A DNA stretch of 64,000 bases from Conchocele bisecta (lineage: Eukaryota; Mollusca; Bivalvia; Lucinida; Thyasiridae): NCBI GenBank assembly GCA_029237695.1, contig CM055266.1, positions 10,123,805-10,187,804 on the forward strand. Direction: 5' to 3'. Shown here in pieces: positions 21,311 through 31,976 of this stretch. Each line of letters opens with the position of its first letter. Positions within the stretch are counted from its first letter, which is position 1. The translations under genes were made by a program, and so were the position numbers. The notes beneath the pieces were generated by a model. The model was not told the DNA's origin. It made no database searches and worked only from the letters and a program-made list of their open reading frames with translations.

Positions 21311-22012
21311 TGGCGGTCAGGAAAATGGCACTTGTTCCTTTTCATTTACTGGAAGAAAATGATAAATGGAAAATAGAACAAAGTAAAAAACCTCAGCTCC
21401 CACCGGATCCACAAATTGCAAATACAGCTAAACTTCAAAAAAAAATTATCTAACCTTTTAGAAAGAACAGATTTATCGGAAAGTGAAAAGGTAAAACAGC
21501 ACGGAGAAACATTACATAAATTTCAGAAATCATTTAAAAAAGTTTTAGAACCTCAACATGTTACAGTAAATGAAAGTACAAAAAGGCCACTTAATGATAG
21601 GATTTTACAAAGTATACCAAAAACAATGCAAAGAAAGGCAGAACTTCTTTTAAGCATGCTGAAAGATAATCCAAAAATCAGTTGGGATGAAAATGGTTTA
21701 GTAACATATAAAGGAAAACTTATAAAGGGATCGAATATTATTGATTTAGTTAATGACACTTTACGTCAAAGAAAAGGATTTAACCCCAGAGGTTGGGAGA
21801 CATTCAGTACAGCTTTACAGGAACTCAATATACCACAAGACGTAGTTGGTAATAGACAACGATGGAACTGGATGCATAAATATCAAACTGATACATCTGA
21901 CATTGAGTCGGATTCAATATTTAGTACACCTAAAACAGTAATGAAACATCGTAAAACACCAAAAAAAATCAAAATTTCGGTCACACCAACTGGTATTAAA
22001 AAGAAAGTCTGA
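21310..22012 (+). CDS. Conserved Polinton protein of unknown function
   Basis: Starts at ATG 21310, overlapping the preceding stop. It opens MAVRKMALVPFHLLEENDKW; after a frameshift in an A-run near 21436-21444 it continues to the stop at 22010-22012. The middle carries the family signature ISWDENGLVTYKGKLIKGSN, IIDLVNDTLRQRKGFNPRGW and LQELNIPQDVVGN, and the tail is Lys-rich. The protein is present in most animal Polintons next to the small PX-like gene; a structural role is likely but unproven. About 234 codons in all. Confidence 0.85.
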
Positions 22013-22030
22013 TTCAACATATCTTAAACA

Positions 22031-23164
22031 ATGGGAGCCTTATTAAAGCATAAAGAGAAGAAACTTAATTCATTACTAAAGAACAATAAAATATTATTTT
22101 GATTCAAACAAAAAGTTCAATTGCGTACACAAGTGCAAAACACTTGTATGATTCAATTTAAACGAATAAAACCACACATTTCAGATGTTAGATTAAAACA
22201 TATACAAGAATGGTTGAGCAGACAGAAAACATATACACTTCATAAACAAATTCAAAGACGTTTTACACGTCGCAAGACAATAGTAGGAGGTATCGATCAA
22301 CAATGGCAGGCTGATTTGGCAGATATGGCAACAAAAAATTCTCAGACGAAAATGAGAATCAAAGATATCTATTGTGTGTAATAGATGTATTTTCAAAATA
22401 TGCATGGGTCATACCCCTTCCTAACAAAACGGGGAAAACAAAACTTGATTAATGCGTTTGATTTGATACTAAAAACATCAAAACGAAAGCCACGGTCTTT
22501 ACAAAGTGATAAAGGAACGGAATTTAAAAATAAAGAATTTCAACATTTCTTGAAATCTAAGCACATTCATTTTTTCACAACCGAAAACCCTGAAACTAAG
22601 GCAAGTATAGTTGAACGATTTCAAAGAACTTTAAAAACACGTATGTGGAAATATTTCACATATCATCAAACTAGAAAATATATTGATATTTTACAAAATA
22701 TTGTTGATGGATACAACAGAACATACCATCGTAGTATTAAGAGGACCCCAATTTCTGTCAATACCACAAATGAAATTGAGGTTACACATGCATTGTATGG
22801 AATGAAACAAGCTATTTCAACCAAAAACAAATTACATGTCGGTGATTTAGTCCGTATTAATAAAACAAAACGCACATTTGAAAAGGGTTATCTACCAAAC
22901 TGGACGAAAGAATTATTTAAAATATTTCATATTAATAAAAGTTTACCACCAACTTATAAAATTGAAGATCTTGATGGTGAAAAAATAATGGGTACATTTT
23001 ACGGAAAGGAAATTCAAGGTATAAAAGATGATGAAATATATGAAATTGAATCAGTTCTTGCTCGACGTACAAGACGTGTAGGTAATAAAACAATCAGGAA
23101 ACTAAAGTTCATTGGATGGGTTATCCGTCAAAGTTTGATAGTTGGATTTCATCATCAAACATAA
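22031..23164 (+). CDS. Polinton integrase (DDE, retrovirus-like) with chromodomain-like tail
   Basis: Catalyses insertion of the element, producing 6-bp duplications. Starts at ATG 22031 (MGALLKHKEKKLNSLLKNN). The RVE core has Asp in QADLADM, Asp in LQSDKGTEF and Glu in ETKASIVERFQRTLK; then VGDLVRINKTKRTFEKGYLP and a chromodomain-like end (YEIESVLARR ... LKFIGW). About 378 codons, as expected. Frame breaks lie near 22100, between 22340 and 22385, and at 22434-22445, where four extra bases (AAAC) appear relative to the duplicate at 15345. The last two-thirds (22385-23164) read through. Confidence 0.93.
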
Positions 23165-23165
23165 T

Positions 23166-23474
23166 ATGAATGAACAAGATATAATTGAAAACGGAAAAAT
23201 AGAAAAACAAGAGTTTTCATTTTGTGGTAAACGAATACCAAAAAATCAATTTCAATATATTTCTCAAGTAGTTATAATATAGGCAATTGTTGCAACAGCC
23301 ATCATTCATTTAAGTATCCAAAGTCCTAATCGCGAATTGTGGCTCGTTCTTTTAAGTAGTTCTCTTGGATACATTTTACCAAGTCCCGGGTTAAAATTTA
23401 GCAAAAAACCACAGACAGGCTTCGATTTTACAGACGGTAAAAATGAATTCATTTTACGTAACATTACTGAGTGA
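23166..23474 (+). pseudogene. Small two-helix membrane protein with in-frame TAG
   Basis: Begins MNEQDIIENGKIEKQEFSFC and shows FCGKRIPKNQFQYISQVVII, then an in-frame TAG at 23280, then AIVATAIIHLSIQSPNRELW and LVLLSSSLGYILPSPGLKF. Two hydrophobic helices with a short loop and the LLSS.LGY.LP.P signature identify a small membrane protein widespread in animal Polintons. The single stop falls in the first helix; length and frame are otherwise complete (102 codons plus stop). Confidence 0.82.
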
Positions 23475-23482
23475 TAGTTCTA

Positions 23483-24342
23483 ATGGATATTTATTCATCA
23501 AATACACAATGTTGTTTCAAAGTTAAATTACCTCAGACAGTTCGCATCGATAAAGAAAACTGGGAAATAGCATTAGTGGAATTAATTATTCCGTCACAGT
23601 TTTTAAATATTACTAAAGACGAAACAGAATTTAATATTATAACAAAAGATTTATCTTTCTACTTGAATGTTTTAGACATAAAAAATAAAAGATTTGATAT
23701 AAGTGAGATAGGCTTTAGGGAAGATGGTACTCGATTAAATGGAGTCTCAAATTTAATTCAACCTGGATCCTATTCATCATTAGCTCAGGTATTGGAAACA
23801 ATTGATAATCTCATTCCAAGATTCTTTTAACGATATTTTTAAAAAAAAACAAGCAAGCGATTTCACGTTTCATATTCTCATGGTATGAAACGTCCAAAAT
23901 TTAATTTCCAGAAAATTCGCAAAACAGGAATTAATTTTAACCATACATTGTTTTTAAAGTTAGGTGGAAATCCAAAGGTATTAAACAATACATTTTTTCC
24001 AGACAGTGATGCAAATGATTTTTTTCCACATTTGTCAAATTTAAATAGAGGGATTTAATCATTTGTTTGTTTACTCTGTATATTGTTGAATATTCGATTA
24101 TAGGACATATTCAAGCTCCGATTTTAAGAGTTGTACCATTCAAAACATCAAATTCAATTGAAAATGATAGTGACAATCAACATATTAACCATGAATTTTT
24201 AAACTTACATTATATACCTGTATCAAAATCTGAATTTGATACAATTCATATAAATATAAGAGGAGATTCTGGCAATCCTGTTCATTTTGTTCTTGGAAAG
24301 TCTATGGTGAAGTTACATTTTAGGAAAAGAAAAATAGATTGA
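23483..24342 (+). CDS. Penton-like minor capsid protein
   Basis: Vertex protein of the icosahedral capsid, partner of the major capsid protein. N-terminal jelly-roll start FKVKLPQTVRIDKENWEIAL and VELIIPSQFLNI; C-terminal signature VEYSIIGHIQAPILRVVPFK, HYIPVSKSEFDTIHINIRGD and GNPVHFVLGKSMVKLHF. About 286 codons. The reading is broken between about 23815 and 24070 (several A/T-run indels). GTG at 23471 is a possible earlier start, but ATG 23483 is preferred. A rearranged inverted copy lies at 16255-16990. Confidence 0.9.
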
Positions 24343-24344
24343 AA

Positions 24345-24745
24345 ATGCATCCTGTATATCGAGGAGTTACACGTCAGTATGGGGCAGGTTTAGGATCCTT
24401 GTTCAAATCTGCAATTAGAACCGTTTCTCCAATTATAAAACCAATAATAAAAACTGGAGTAAATTCTTTTAAAAATGAAGGAATGAAACAAGGAATAGGT
24501 TTAGCTCAAGATATTTTTCTTAAACACAAAATCCAAAGGATGTAATTATTTCACGAGGTAAACAAACAATGAATTCACTAGGAAAATCATTTTTGAAGAA
24601 ATTAGGTATAAAAACAAAGAAAAATAAAAGGAAACATCAGTCGCGTTCAATACATCGAAGAGTTAAGGTCCATAAATCAAGTAACAATCAAAAAGGTATA
24701 AAAAGGAGAAAAATATCTAACAGAAATTTAGATATTTTTGACTAA
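24345..24745 (+). CDS. Small basic Polinton virion-type protein
   Basis: Starts at ATG 24345, two bases after the penton-like stop. The first half is helical and amphipathic (LGSLFKSAIRTVSPIIKPII, KNEGMKQGIGLAQDIF); after a frame break near 24530-24546 the second half is very basic and ends NRNLDIFD. The order (short Gly start, SLF, Lys-rich middle, DIF end) matches a conserved small protein located between minor and major capsid genes in metazoan Polintons, suggested to be a core or cement protein. Function inferred. Confidence 0.78.
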
Positions 24746-24753
24746 AATAAAAA

Positions 24754-26067
24754 ATGATGCAAAACGGTTCTTGTGAATGTAGTAAGACTGAGTTGGATGT
24801 TCCAATCAGTACCTCCAACCATGACTGCTATGCATGAAAAGTCAGTGGATTGAACATTTTCCGATTTCCTCTCTCAACAATAATGCTCCAATAGAATTTG
24901 TAATTCCACCACAAACAGATAAATGGACAGATTTATCTCAATCTTACATGTATTTGAAATTGAAAATTTTAAAAACAGATAATACTATGTTAGACGCCGA
25001 TGATAATATTACTCCAGTTAACAATTTCTTTCATAGTATCTTCAGTAACATTGATTTATATCTAAACAATAAACTGATAACAAATAATTCTGATACATAT
25101 CCTTTTAGGGCATATTTAGAAAATCTTTTGTCATATAACGCAGAATGTAAATCAACACAATTAGAGGCTAGTGAAATGTGGATGAAAGATACCGCCGGTA
25201 AATATGAGATTGTTGACATTGCAGGTGAAAATACAGGTCTTAATAAGAGGAATTCATTTATTTCTAGGAGTAAAGTAATCGAACTTCAAGCACGCTTGCA
25301 TTTGGATTTATTTTTACAAGAAAAATATTTACCCAATGGAATTGAAATTAGAATAAGACTCAATAGAGCATCGTCAAAGTTTTGTTTAATAGGAGGCACT
25401 GACGCACCAGAGGTAAAAATAGATTTCGAAAATGTTAGTTTCAATGTAAGAACTGTTGAGCTATTACCTGCTGTGTCCAATGATATGAACAGACTCATAG
25501 CTCAAAAGAATATGAAAATTCCTATACGTAGAGTAGAAGTCAAAAACATTCACAATTGCAACTGGAATGCGCTCAAAAATAGAAGATCATCTTTTTCAGG
25601 GACAATTACCAAAACGGATATTCATTGGTATGGTTGATAATGCTAGTTTCAATGGGGAATACGCAAAAAATCCATTCAATTTTCATCATTTTAATCTATC
25701 AAAAATTGATGTAAATTGTAATGGTCATGGTATTTTTCAACCGTCCATTTGAGCCTGATTTTGAACATAAATTATATCTTAAATCATACATGTCTTTGTA
25801 TCAAGCTGTGTCTTCACTAGGTCAAAACAAATCATTTTTGATATTACTAGAGATGAATATGTAAATGGATATTGTTTGTGGGGATATGACTTGACACCTG
25901 ACCAAGGCAGCGAAGAGGGACACCTACACCCTATAAGAACTGGAAATCTACGACTTGAACTTCAGTTTGCCAGAGCACTTGAAAAAGTCATCAATGTCAT
26001 AGTGTTCTCAGAGTTTGATAACCAGATTGAAATAAATAGTCTTCGTGAAGTGATCACCGACTATTAA
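24754..26067 (+). CDS. Polinton major capsid protein (double jelly-roll)
   Basis: Hexon-type shell protein. It starts MMQNGSCECSKTELDV, breaks near 24787-24835, then reads through 24834-25637: PISSLNNNAPIEFVIPPQTD, WTDLSQSYMYLKLKI, FHSIFSNIDLYLNNKLI, YPFRAYLENLLSYN, and VRTVELLPAVSN at the end of the first barrel. Further breaks occur near 25575-25640 and 25750, followed by FIGMVDNASFNGEYAKNPFN and WGYDLTPDQGSEEGHL to TAA at 26065-26067. About 438 codons. The last 215 bases lie in the right terminal repeat. The family assignment is secure from the sequence pattern. Confidence 0.93.
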
Positions 26068-26138
26068 CATTGGACAATTATGAACAAACAAAACAAATCC
26101 TAAAAGTAACGTATTGGTGAAAATCCAAACATCCAAAG

Positions 26139-26720
26139 ATGGAAACCATCGAATTACAACACATTCTGGATCGAGAAATATGGCTGAAGAGATTAAACGG
26201 AATAGTATGCCCAAAAGACAAGCTACCAAATCACAGACCATTAGACGTCAAGGCGTACATAATCAACACGGATAATTCTGATCAACCTGGAAAACATTGG
26301 GTAGCCATTGTATTTGACCAGAAGAATGAAGCCATCTACTTTGACTCCTATGGATTACCACCACTACACGTCGAAATATTGTCTTTCTTGACAAACAATT
26401 CTATGAAATGGACATTTAGCAAACAGAGACTACAAAGTGTATTCAGTACAACATGTGGAAAATACTGTGTGTTTGTGTTGATTGCAATTGCAAGAGGAAA
26501 TACTCTGCGTCTCTGTATTCAACAAACATTCAGTTCATCAGATTACTTCAAGAATGATAGGACTATAAACGATCTGGTTCAAACATCACTTTTGGAACAC
26601 TCTACGAAAGACCTCAACAAAGTTCAACATATGTCGGGTGTCAATGTTGTAAACCACAACAATATCATCATGCCATGTCTTTGCATTTTCCAAAATTACT
26701 TCATGTTGCAAATATGTTAA
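26139..26720 (+). CDS. Adenain-like cysteine protease, right copy
   Basis: The better-preserved of the two protease copies: 193 residues in one frame. Catalytic His in GKHWVAIVF, acidic residue in IYFDSYGLPP, Gln and Cys in LQSVFSTTCGKYCVFVL; the tail NDLVQTSLLEHSTKDLN differs from the frame-shifted left copy and is presumably authentic. It follows the major capsid gene by 71 bp on the same strand, the standard Polinton order. Expected substrates are the small Gly-Gly-containing virion proteins encoded upstream. Confidence 0.92.
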   Translation: METIELQHILDREIWLKRLNGIVCPKDKLPNHRPLDVKAYIINTDNSDQPGKHWVAIVFDQKNEAIYFDSYGLPPLHVEILSFLTNNSMKWTFSKQRLQSVFSTTCGKYCVFVLIAIARGNTLRLCIQQTFSSSDYFKNDRTINDLVQTSLLEHSTKDLNKVQHMSGVNVVNHNNIIMPCLCIFQNYFMLQIC

Positions 26721-27106
26721 CATAATATTGCATGTATTTTTTTAAAGATCAAATATGAATAGCATATCTGGTCTATAATTCCATGTTTGTAAATATGTTG
26801 TTGTTCAATAAAATATTGTTAAAACTTTACATATCTTGTATTCAATTTTTCCCCCACTATAAATTGAAAAAATACCAATATATTGATTTACAATCAATAT
26901 TTATTTTCATTAACTTTTGTCAATATTAGAGTTGTCAGAAGTGTATGAAAAATATTTCTAGGATATTTTCATATGTATTTGATAATATTGGAGTTGTCAA
27001 AAATATTTGAAAATTATATACAGAACAGTATACCCCCTAAATGTTCAGTGTGGTACTATAGCGTAATACAAGAAGTTTCCAAACCCTTAATAATGGGAGT
27101 AATAAG

Positions 27107-27392
27107 GGGTGGCACCTATGGCACACTTTTGAGTGATATGGCACTATGGCACACTTTTTTAGTGGTATGGCACTATGGCACACTTTTGAGTGATATGGCA
27201 CTATGGCACACTTTTTTAGTGGTATGGCACTATGGCACACTTTTTAACGGCCGTTAAAAAGTGTGCCATAGTGCCATACCACTAAAAAAGTGTGCCATAG
27301 TGCCATATCACTCAAAAGTGTGCCATAGTGCCATACCACTAAAAAAGTGTGCCATAGTGCCATATCACTCAAAAGTGTGCCATAGTGCCACC
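27107..27392. repeat. Terminal palindrome of element 1, right
   Basis: Mirror of 13550-13835: the same alternating 28-29-bp units around AACGGCCGTT, with the axis between 27250 and 27251. Confidence 0.9.
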
Positions 27393-27402
27393 CATTACTA
27401 CT

Positions 27403-27408
27403 AACACC
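27403..27408. other. Right target-site duplication of element 1
   Basis: AACACC, identical to 13534-13539. Confidence 0.9.
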
Positions 27409-27979
27409 TCTCTAAGCCATGTACAACATAATTTAAATTCGCCCGGGTGTAATGATTATAGTACTTACCAAGGTATTTAACTGGCATTCGCCACAGTTGT
27501 ACGAAAACTGTACAAGATCGCGCCATGGCCGACTCGCCTAATTTGTTATTATTAGGTACATCTCGATTTGAAATAAAATACCCCATGATGAAATTATCGC
27601 ATCATATGTAAGTTGTGACGATATGCCATGTAATGCATGCTGTTATAAATGCTGCTAATATAGGGTTAACTGTATTGTAATATAGGGTTAACTGTATTGT
27701 CATTTTCAAATTTGCGGCGTAAATCAGTTCATCAACAATGATATACCTGTAATGTATGACCATCAGGCAATCAGATTGGCAATGCGTGATATTTATACAG
27801 TGCATTAGAATGTAAGTTGAATATTAGTTACGAAACATAATCCTTGCAAAACACTCCCGTATCGTCCGTAGTCGTAGCACGGACAATACGATAGTTATTT
27901 ACATAGTTACGTGTCCGCAACTAATAGTATGTGACAGATGCCGGAGACTATACAATGCATTATGTTGTTCGACTTACAG
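27409..27979. other. Host intron-like sequence
   Basis: No repeat or gene is recognised apart from a short direct repeat (AATATAGGGTTAACTGTATTG, twice near 27657-27700). It ends in an acceptor-like GACTTACAG before the laminin-G-like exon. Confidence 0.5.
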
Positions 27980-28274
27980 AAATATCGGTGTACCATCCTG
28001 AATTCGACGCAAGTGGATATTTGCAGCATTCTTCGCCTAACTTCTCGCACACCCAACCAAACGAGATGTATCTCTCCTTCACCGTAAAAGAAGGCAATGG
28101 TGTGATACTGTATTCAGGAAGCCCAGATGTAAAGACAACAAGGCATGCATTTATACTCCTGTTTCTGGTGGGAGGAGTGTTGAAGTACCAGTTCTCGTGT
28201 GACGGCGAGGTCGTGGTGGAGATAAACACAGACCAATATATACGTATAGATGAAACAACCGAAATTATAATTAG
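27980..28274 (+). CDS. Laminin-G-like domain exon
   Basis: A 295-bp open segment flanked by GACTTACAG and a GTAGGT donor (a second donor, GTACCA, lies close by). The protein reads EMYLSFTVKEGNGVILYSGS, then HAFILLFLVGGVLKYQFSCD and GEVVVEINTDQYIRIDET, the strand pattern of laminin-G domains ('...L.F.T....G.LLY.G......F..L.L..G.L.Y.F..G'). Such exons occur in extracellular matrix and cell-surface proteins (agrin-, eyes-shut- and neurexin-like). The remaining exons are not in view or not recognised. Element 1 lies about 570 bp upstream, so if the gene extends that way the element is intronic. Confidence 0.7.
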
Positions 28275-28285
28275 GTAGGTACCAG

Positions 28286-29778
28286 GTACGGGGCGCCATG
28301 CAGGACAGGTTAATTATGTGTACAAAATTGAGTTTTGTAACACTAAAAATCACAAAATTCAATTCTGTGTCACAAAATTCAATTCTGTGTCACAAAATTC
28401 AATTCTGTCAATTCTGTGTCACAAAATTGAATTCTGTGTCACAAAATTCAATTCTGTGTCACAAAATTCAATTTTGTGAAGACAGAATTCATTTTTGTCC
28501 ACAAAAATTAGTTGCGTATGTCATCTCTACGTTGATTGGTTGAGATCGGTCTTAGTCCATTTTACTAGATGGTGGAGTACACTTGCAGGATTTAAATATT
28601 TCAATGCGAAAATATAACCCAATATATCAATATTATACTTCTTTATGGACAGTTATTTTGGTTATATTATGATTATTACAAATGAGTGGTCACACCATAT
28701 AAGCATATATACTTTGAAGGAGAAATAAGAAAAATATTCAGAATTTTCCCTCAATTATGTTAAACAGGGTCAAACATAAAGTAGCCGGGACATAGCTAGA
28801 CCTGAGAGCATGCCCATATATAGAGAATACCAGGCTAGTGTATTTTGATATCAAGTTTATCAGGCAAGGCTAGGAAACGCGTAGGAATTCCGAGGCTTGC
28901 CGAAGAATTCCTACCGTTTCCGAGCCGAGCCTGATAAACTTGATATAAAAATACACTAGCCTGGTATTCTATTTATCAGTAACTTTTTATGCTCGAAAAT
29001 GACATTAGATGACGTCGTATTCTAACAGTAGATCTAACCTTGTGAAACAAATGGTATTGGATCTGTGTCTAATAGTTGCGAAGTTACGTGTTCGCAACTA
29101 TGTGTCTACATGCATTATTTACAGTATACACCATCTTAGTACATGTATCCATGGTATCTACACAAATACTACAAATGGTTTCCTCAAATGGCCCAATACA
29201 CACATTATGTTTATAAACACAGACAGCAGTCAGAACACAGGCCACAGCGCGTGTATTATTGATTTAACTGGGGCAAATGTACCTTGCGATACACACTAAA
29301 TGACGTCAGTACTCGCGGGAGATCTACATGTACATGAATTATGTGTACAATTATAACGCAAATGAGTTTAAATACGAATGGGTTTGTCAACGTTTGACTG
29401 TTTGGAGATAGTTGAAGCAAAATGGCAGAATGAGAAATGAATCATTCGGCAGAAGAGAAATAAATCATCGACATTGAATGTGTAGATCGGCGACCGTGAC
29501 CCATTTCTCCAGTGCAGAATTTCTGACCAATGGTAGTCCTTCTTACATGCGTGTGCAGAATTGACAGAATTGAATTTTGTGACACAGAAATTGAATTCTG
29601 TGGCACAGAATTGAATTTTGTGGACAGAATTGAATTCTGTGGCACAGAATTGAATTTTGTGACACAGAATTGAATTATGTGACACAAAAGTGAATTTTGT
29701 GACACAGAATTGAATTTTGTGGCACAAAAATGAATTTTGTTGACAAAATTGAGCCATGTCCCACTTGGCGCCCCGTAC
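28286..29778. mobile_element. Non-autonomous inverted-repeat element with CAG duplication
   Basis: Ends GTACGGGGCGCCA (28286-28298) and its complement (29766-29778), flanked by CAG on both sides (28283-28285 and 29779-29781). Next to each end are arrays of a 20-bp motif, CACAAAATTCAATTCTGTGT, in opposite orientation (28335-28500 and 29565-29755). The centre holds a long hairpin (28822-28975). No transposase was recognised. The 3-bp CAG duplication is the same as that of the Harbinger element at 10440-12534, suggesting the same superfamily, but the terminal sequences differ. Confidence 0.75.
28822..28975. repeat. Hairpin within the CAG-flanked element
   Basis: AATACCAGGCTAGTGTATTT ... AGTTTATCAGGC on the left pairs with GCCTGATAAACTTGATAT ... 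CTAGCCTGGTATT on the right, arms about 65 bp with small mismatches. It may be a nested fold-back element. Confidence 0.8.
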
Positions 29779-29789
29779 CAGGGCTCCAG

Positions 29790-31040
29790 ATAAGGAATTA
29801 GTAATTGAGTATTGTCACTTCTTCATTTCTTAAGCAATTGGGTATTTCAAAATTTGAATTGGGTAAACTAAAATCAAACTACTGTTAGCACATCAACACA
29901 GACAGCAATTATTTAATAGTTTGCTTCGAAATTAAAACAAGTATTGGCATTTCATTAGAATTGTTTATTGTATTCTGCAGCATGATAAAGGTACCATAAA
30001 ATTTGACAACCGAGGACGCACAGTTTCCATTCATTGGAGCGGGCGGTTTATTACATGTATATGTACATGTATGCAGGTGTAAAACTTTCTAGGTTGATAT
30101 ATATATGTAAAGTACGGAACATTGAGTTAATTAAAGGGTATTGGTGAGGAACATTTCGTTTGTGATAACTTTGTGAAAAAATAAGGCATATGCTTTGAAC
30201 AGTGTTCACGAAATGAATAGTTTATGTATTGCTAGTATGTTGATGTGGAGATATGTTCAATACCATAACATGTGATTGTTTTAGACATTTGGTGAGAATA
30301 ATGTGTGGTGGCTAACTGAAAAGAAGAGTATGTAGATATTTGGTAGGAGTACGGGTGTACATGTGTGGGGTGGGTTGGGGTGTATGTGGGGTTGGTACGG
30401 TTGAAACATGATATTGATCGATATTAATATGAGATCTCTTAATTCCTTAAAACAATCAAATGGTTTGTGATGTGTTTTTGCACCATGACATTTTAAATAA
30501 GACGGAAAATAGGTTCAAATGGTTCAAATTATTGTTAAGACAGTGATCCCATAAAAATATAGTTTATACAGCCGTACATTCGTGACGTAATATGACACCT
30601 ATGAATTGTTTGCCATTGTGTCCAGCGTAGATCCTGATCAGCGTGCACCCCGCGCAGTGTCACTATGAACATAGCAAGGACAACTCAGTTCAGACATGTA
30701 GGATTTTACGGACGGCAGAAAATGTTATTAAGTGTCTGGTTAGCAAACAGTGTAGTTCGTAATAAGACTGATCGCTGTAAGCTCTGTCAGGTCAGTTTTC
30801 AACCAATGGATTGTGAGTCCATCATTTACAATATGACTGACCAACTGACCATTTTGAATTGCTGTAACAATATCATACAGGGGTATAATTAAGTCTCTGT
30901 GGTATTGAATGCTCCACTGCTTAGAGCTGGATGTTGCTTAGACCGTTGTCGGCAATACATATACATATCGTTCGTTAGAAGTATGCACGCTGATCAACAA
31001 CGATTTCCAGCTTTGACAAACTTATGAGAATAAATCCATT
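29790..31040. other. No gene recognised
   Basis: AT-rich with a G-rich patch (GTGGGGTGGGTTGGGGTGTA near 30366). The open frame 30665-30892 has no recognisable domain. Probably intronic or intergenic. Confidence 0.45.
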
Positions 31041-31050
31041 CACACACAGG

Positions 31051-31096
31051 TCACAGGTGGAAGACTCGGACCTAGGTCCGAGTCTTCCACCTGTGA
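31051..31096. repeat. Perfect 46-bp palindrome
   Basis: TCACAGGTGGAAGACTCGGA + CCT is followed immediately by its exact reverse complement with no spacer, axis at 31073/31074. It does not belong to either large element. Confidence 0.9.
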
Positions 31097-31499
31097 TACA
31101 GGCGACCCTTAAAAGCCGGTACTTCCCGGAAAAGGCCGGCACTACACGGGACTTACCTGATGAGTTATTGTCCCCGCCGCTGTAGGTGGTTTTACTAAGT
31201 AGGTGCGAACCCAGGCTCATCGGATTTAATATGTGCAACGAATCAGCATGTAGTAAAATAACAAAAGATGTACACTGTAGTTGGGTAATTAATGACTTTA
31301 TACACCCCTATGTGCCACACCATTGTACTCAAATTGGAATTCATTAAACTGATTTATGCTGTGTTAATGAACAAAAAACAATATACGTATTTCACGGAAC
31401 CTATCAATTATTTAAATAATATTTATTTATAATATATATATGTTTTCATTTTGAATTAACACATAATGCAACATACATGCTGTCAGTTTTATAATTACC

Positions 31500-31976
31500 A
31501 TGATAAATATTTGGCTGTGACTGGAGTAATTGGGCTGCTGGTATTTGTGACTAGCGTAGATCTTGATCAAATAGCACACCCATATAACATTAAAATACAC
31601 ATAATGATGGGTGTTTCATTGATGTAATGCAGATCAGTGCAGATCTTGATCAGACTGTACGGATGCACAGACTGATCTTGATCTACACTGGTCGCAAAAC
31701 CCATACCGGGGCGGCGGAAGCGGGGGGGGGGGGGGGCCTGGGCCCCCTAATAATTCTGTACATTTTGGATATTTTTGTCAAGATTGGGAAATATAGAAAC
31801 CGTGTTGAAATATGCATACAGAAACAGGAACAATGAGAGTAATAGAATGTGCTCAAACAATGCTGAGAATGCAGGAAATGGCGTTTCACACCACTTGGAT
31901 TTCAAAAATGTCCGGGGGGCATGTCCCCGGACCCCCCTAGCGCTATTAGGCCCTTCGGGCCCTCAACATTGGGCCC
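31500..31976. repeat. Clam-type repeat and G/C homopolymer repeat
   Basis: 31520-31705 is an inverted copy of the dispersed repeat (GCAGATCTTGATCAGACTGT, GGTCGCAAAACCCATA). It is followed by GGCGGCGGAAGC, a G-run of about 14 and CCTGGGCCCCCTAATAATT. A related GGCGGAAGC / AATAATT motif, inverted, lies on the far side of element 2 at 45760-45795. Confidence 0.65.

Larger units (their letters stand above)
13540..27402 (+). mobile_element. Polinton/Maverick element 1 (virion and integrase genes, no polymerase)
   Basis: A 13,863-bp insertion with AG...CT ends, long terminal inverted repeats (13540-15082 and 25853-27402) and a perfect 6-bp duplication AACACC. The gene set is that of metazoan Polintons and adintoviruses: FtsK/HerA packaging ATPase, integrase with chromodomain-like tail, penton-like and major capsid proteins, adenain-like cysteine protease and several small basic virion-type proteins, nearly all on the plus strand. 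No type-B DNA polymerase is visible. The left third (15.1-19.0 kb) is scrambled and holds inverted copies of right-half genes. Most genes carry one or more frameshifts, so this copy appears defective unless the indels are sequencing errors. Confidence 0.95.
25853..27402. repeat. Element 1 right terminal inverted repeat
   Basis: Inverted match to 13540-15082, ending ...CCCATTACTACT at 27402. It includes the end of the major capsid gene, the protease gene, an AT-rich intergenic stretch (26721-27094) without genes and the terminal palindrome. Confidence 0.92.

Noticed and set aside
15158..23164. Integrase as evidence of an LTR retroelement
   Set aside because: No reverse transcriptase, gag or LTRs; the gene set, AG ends and 6-bp duplication fit a Polinton.
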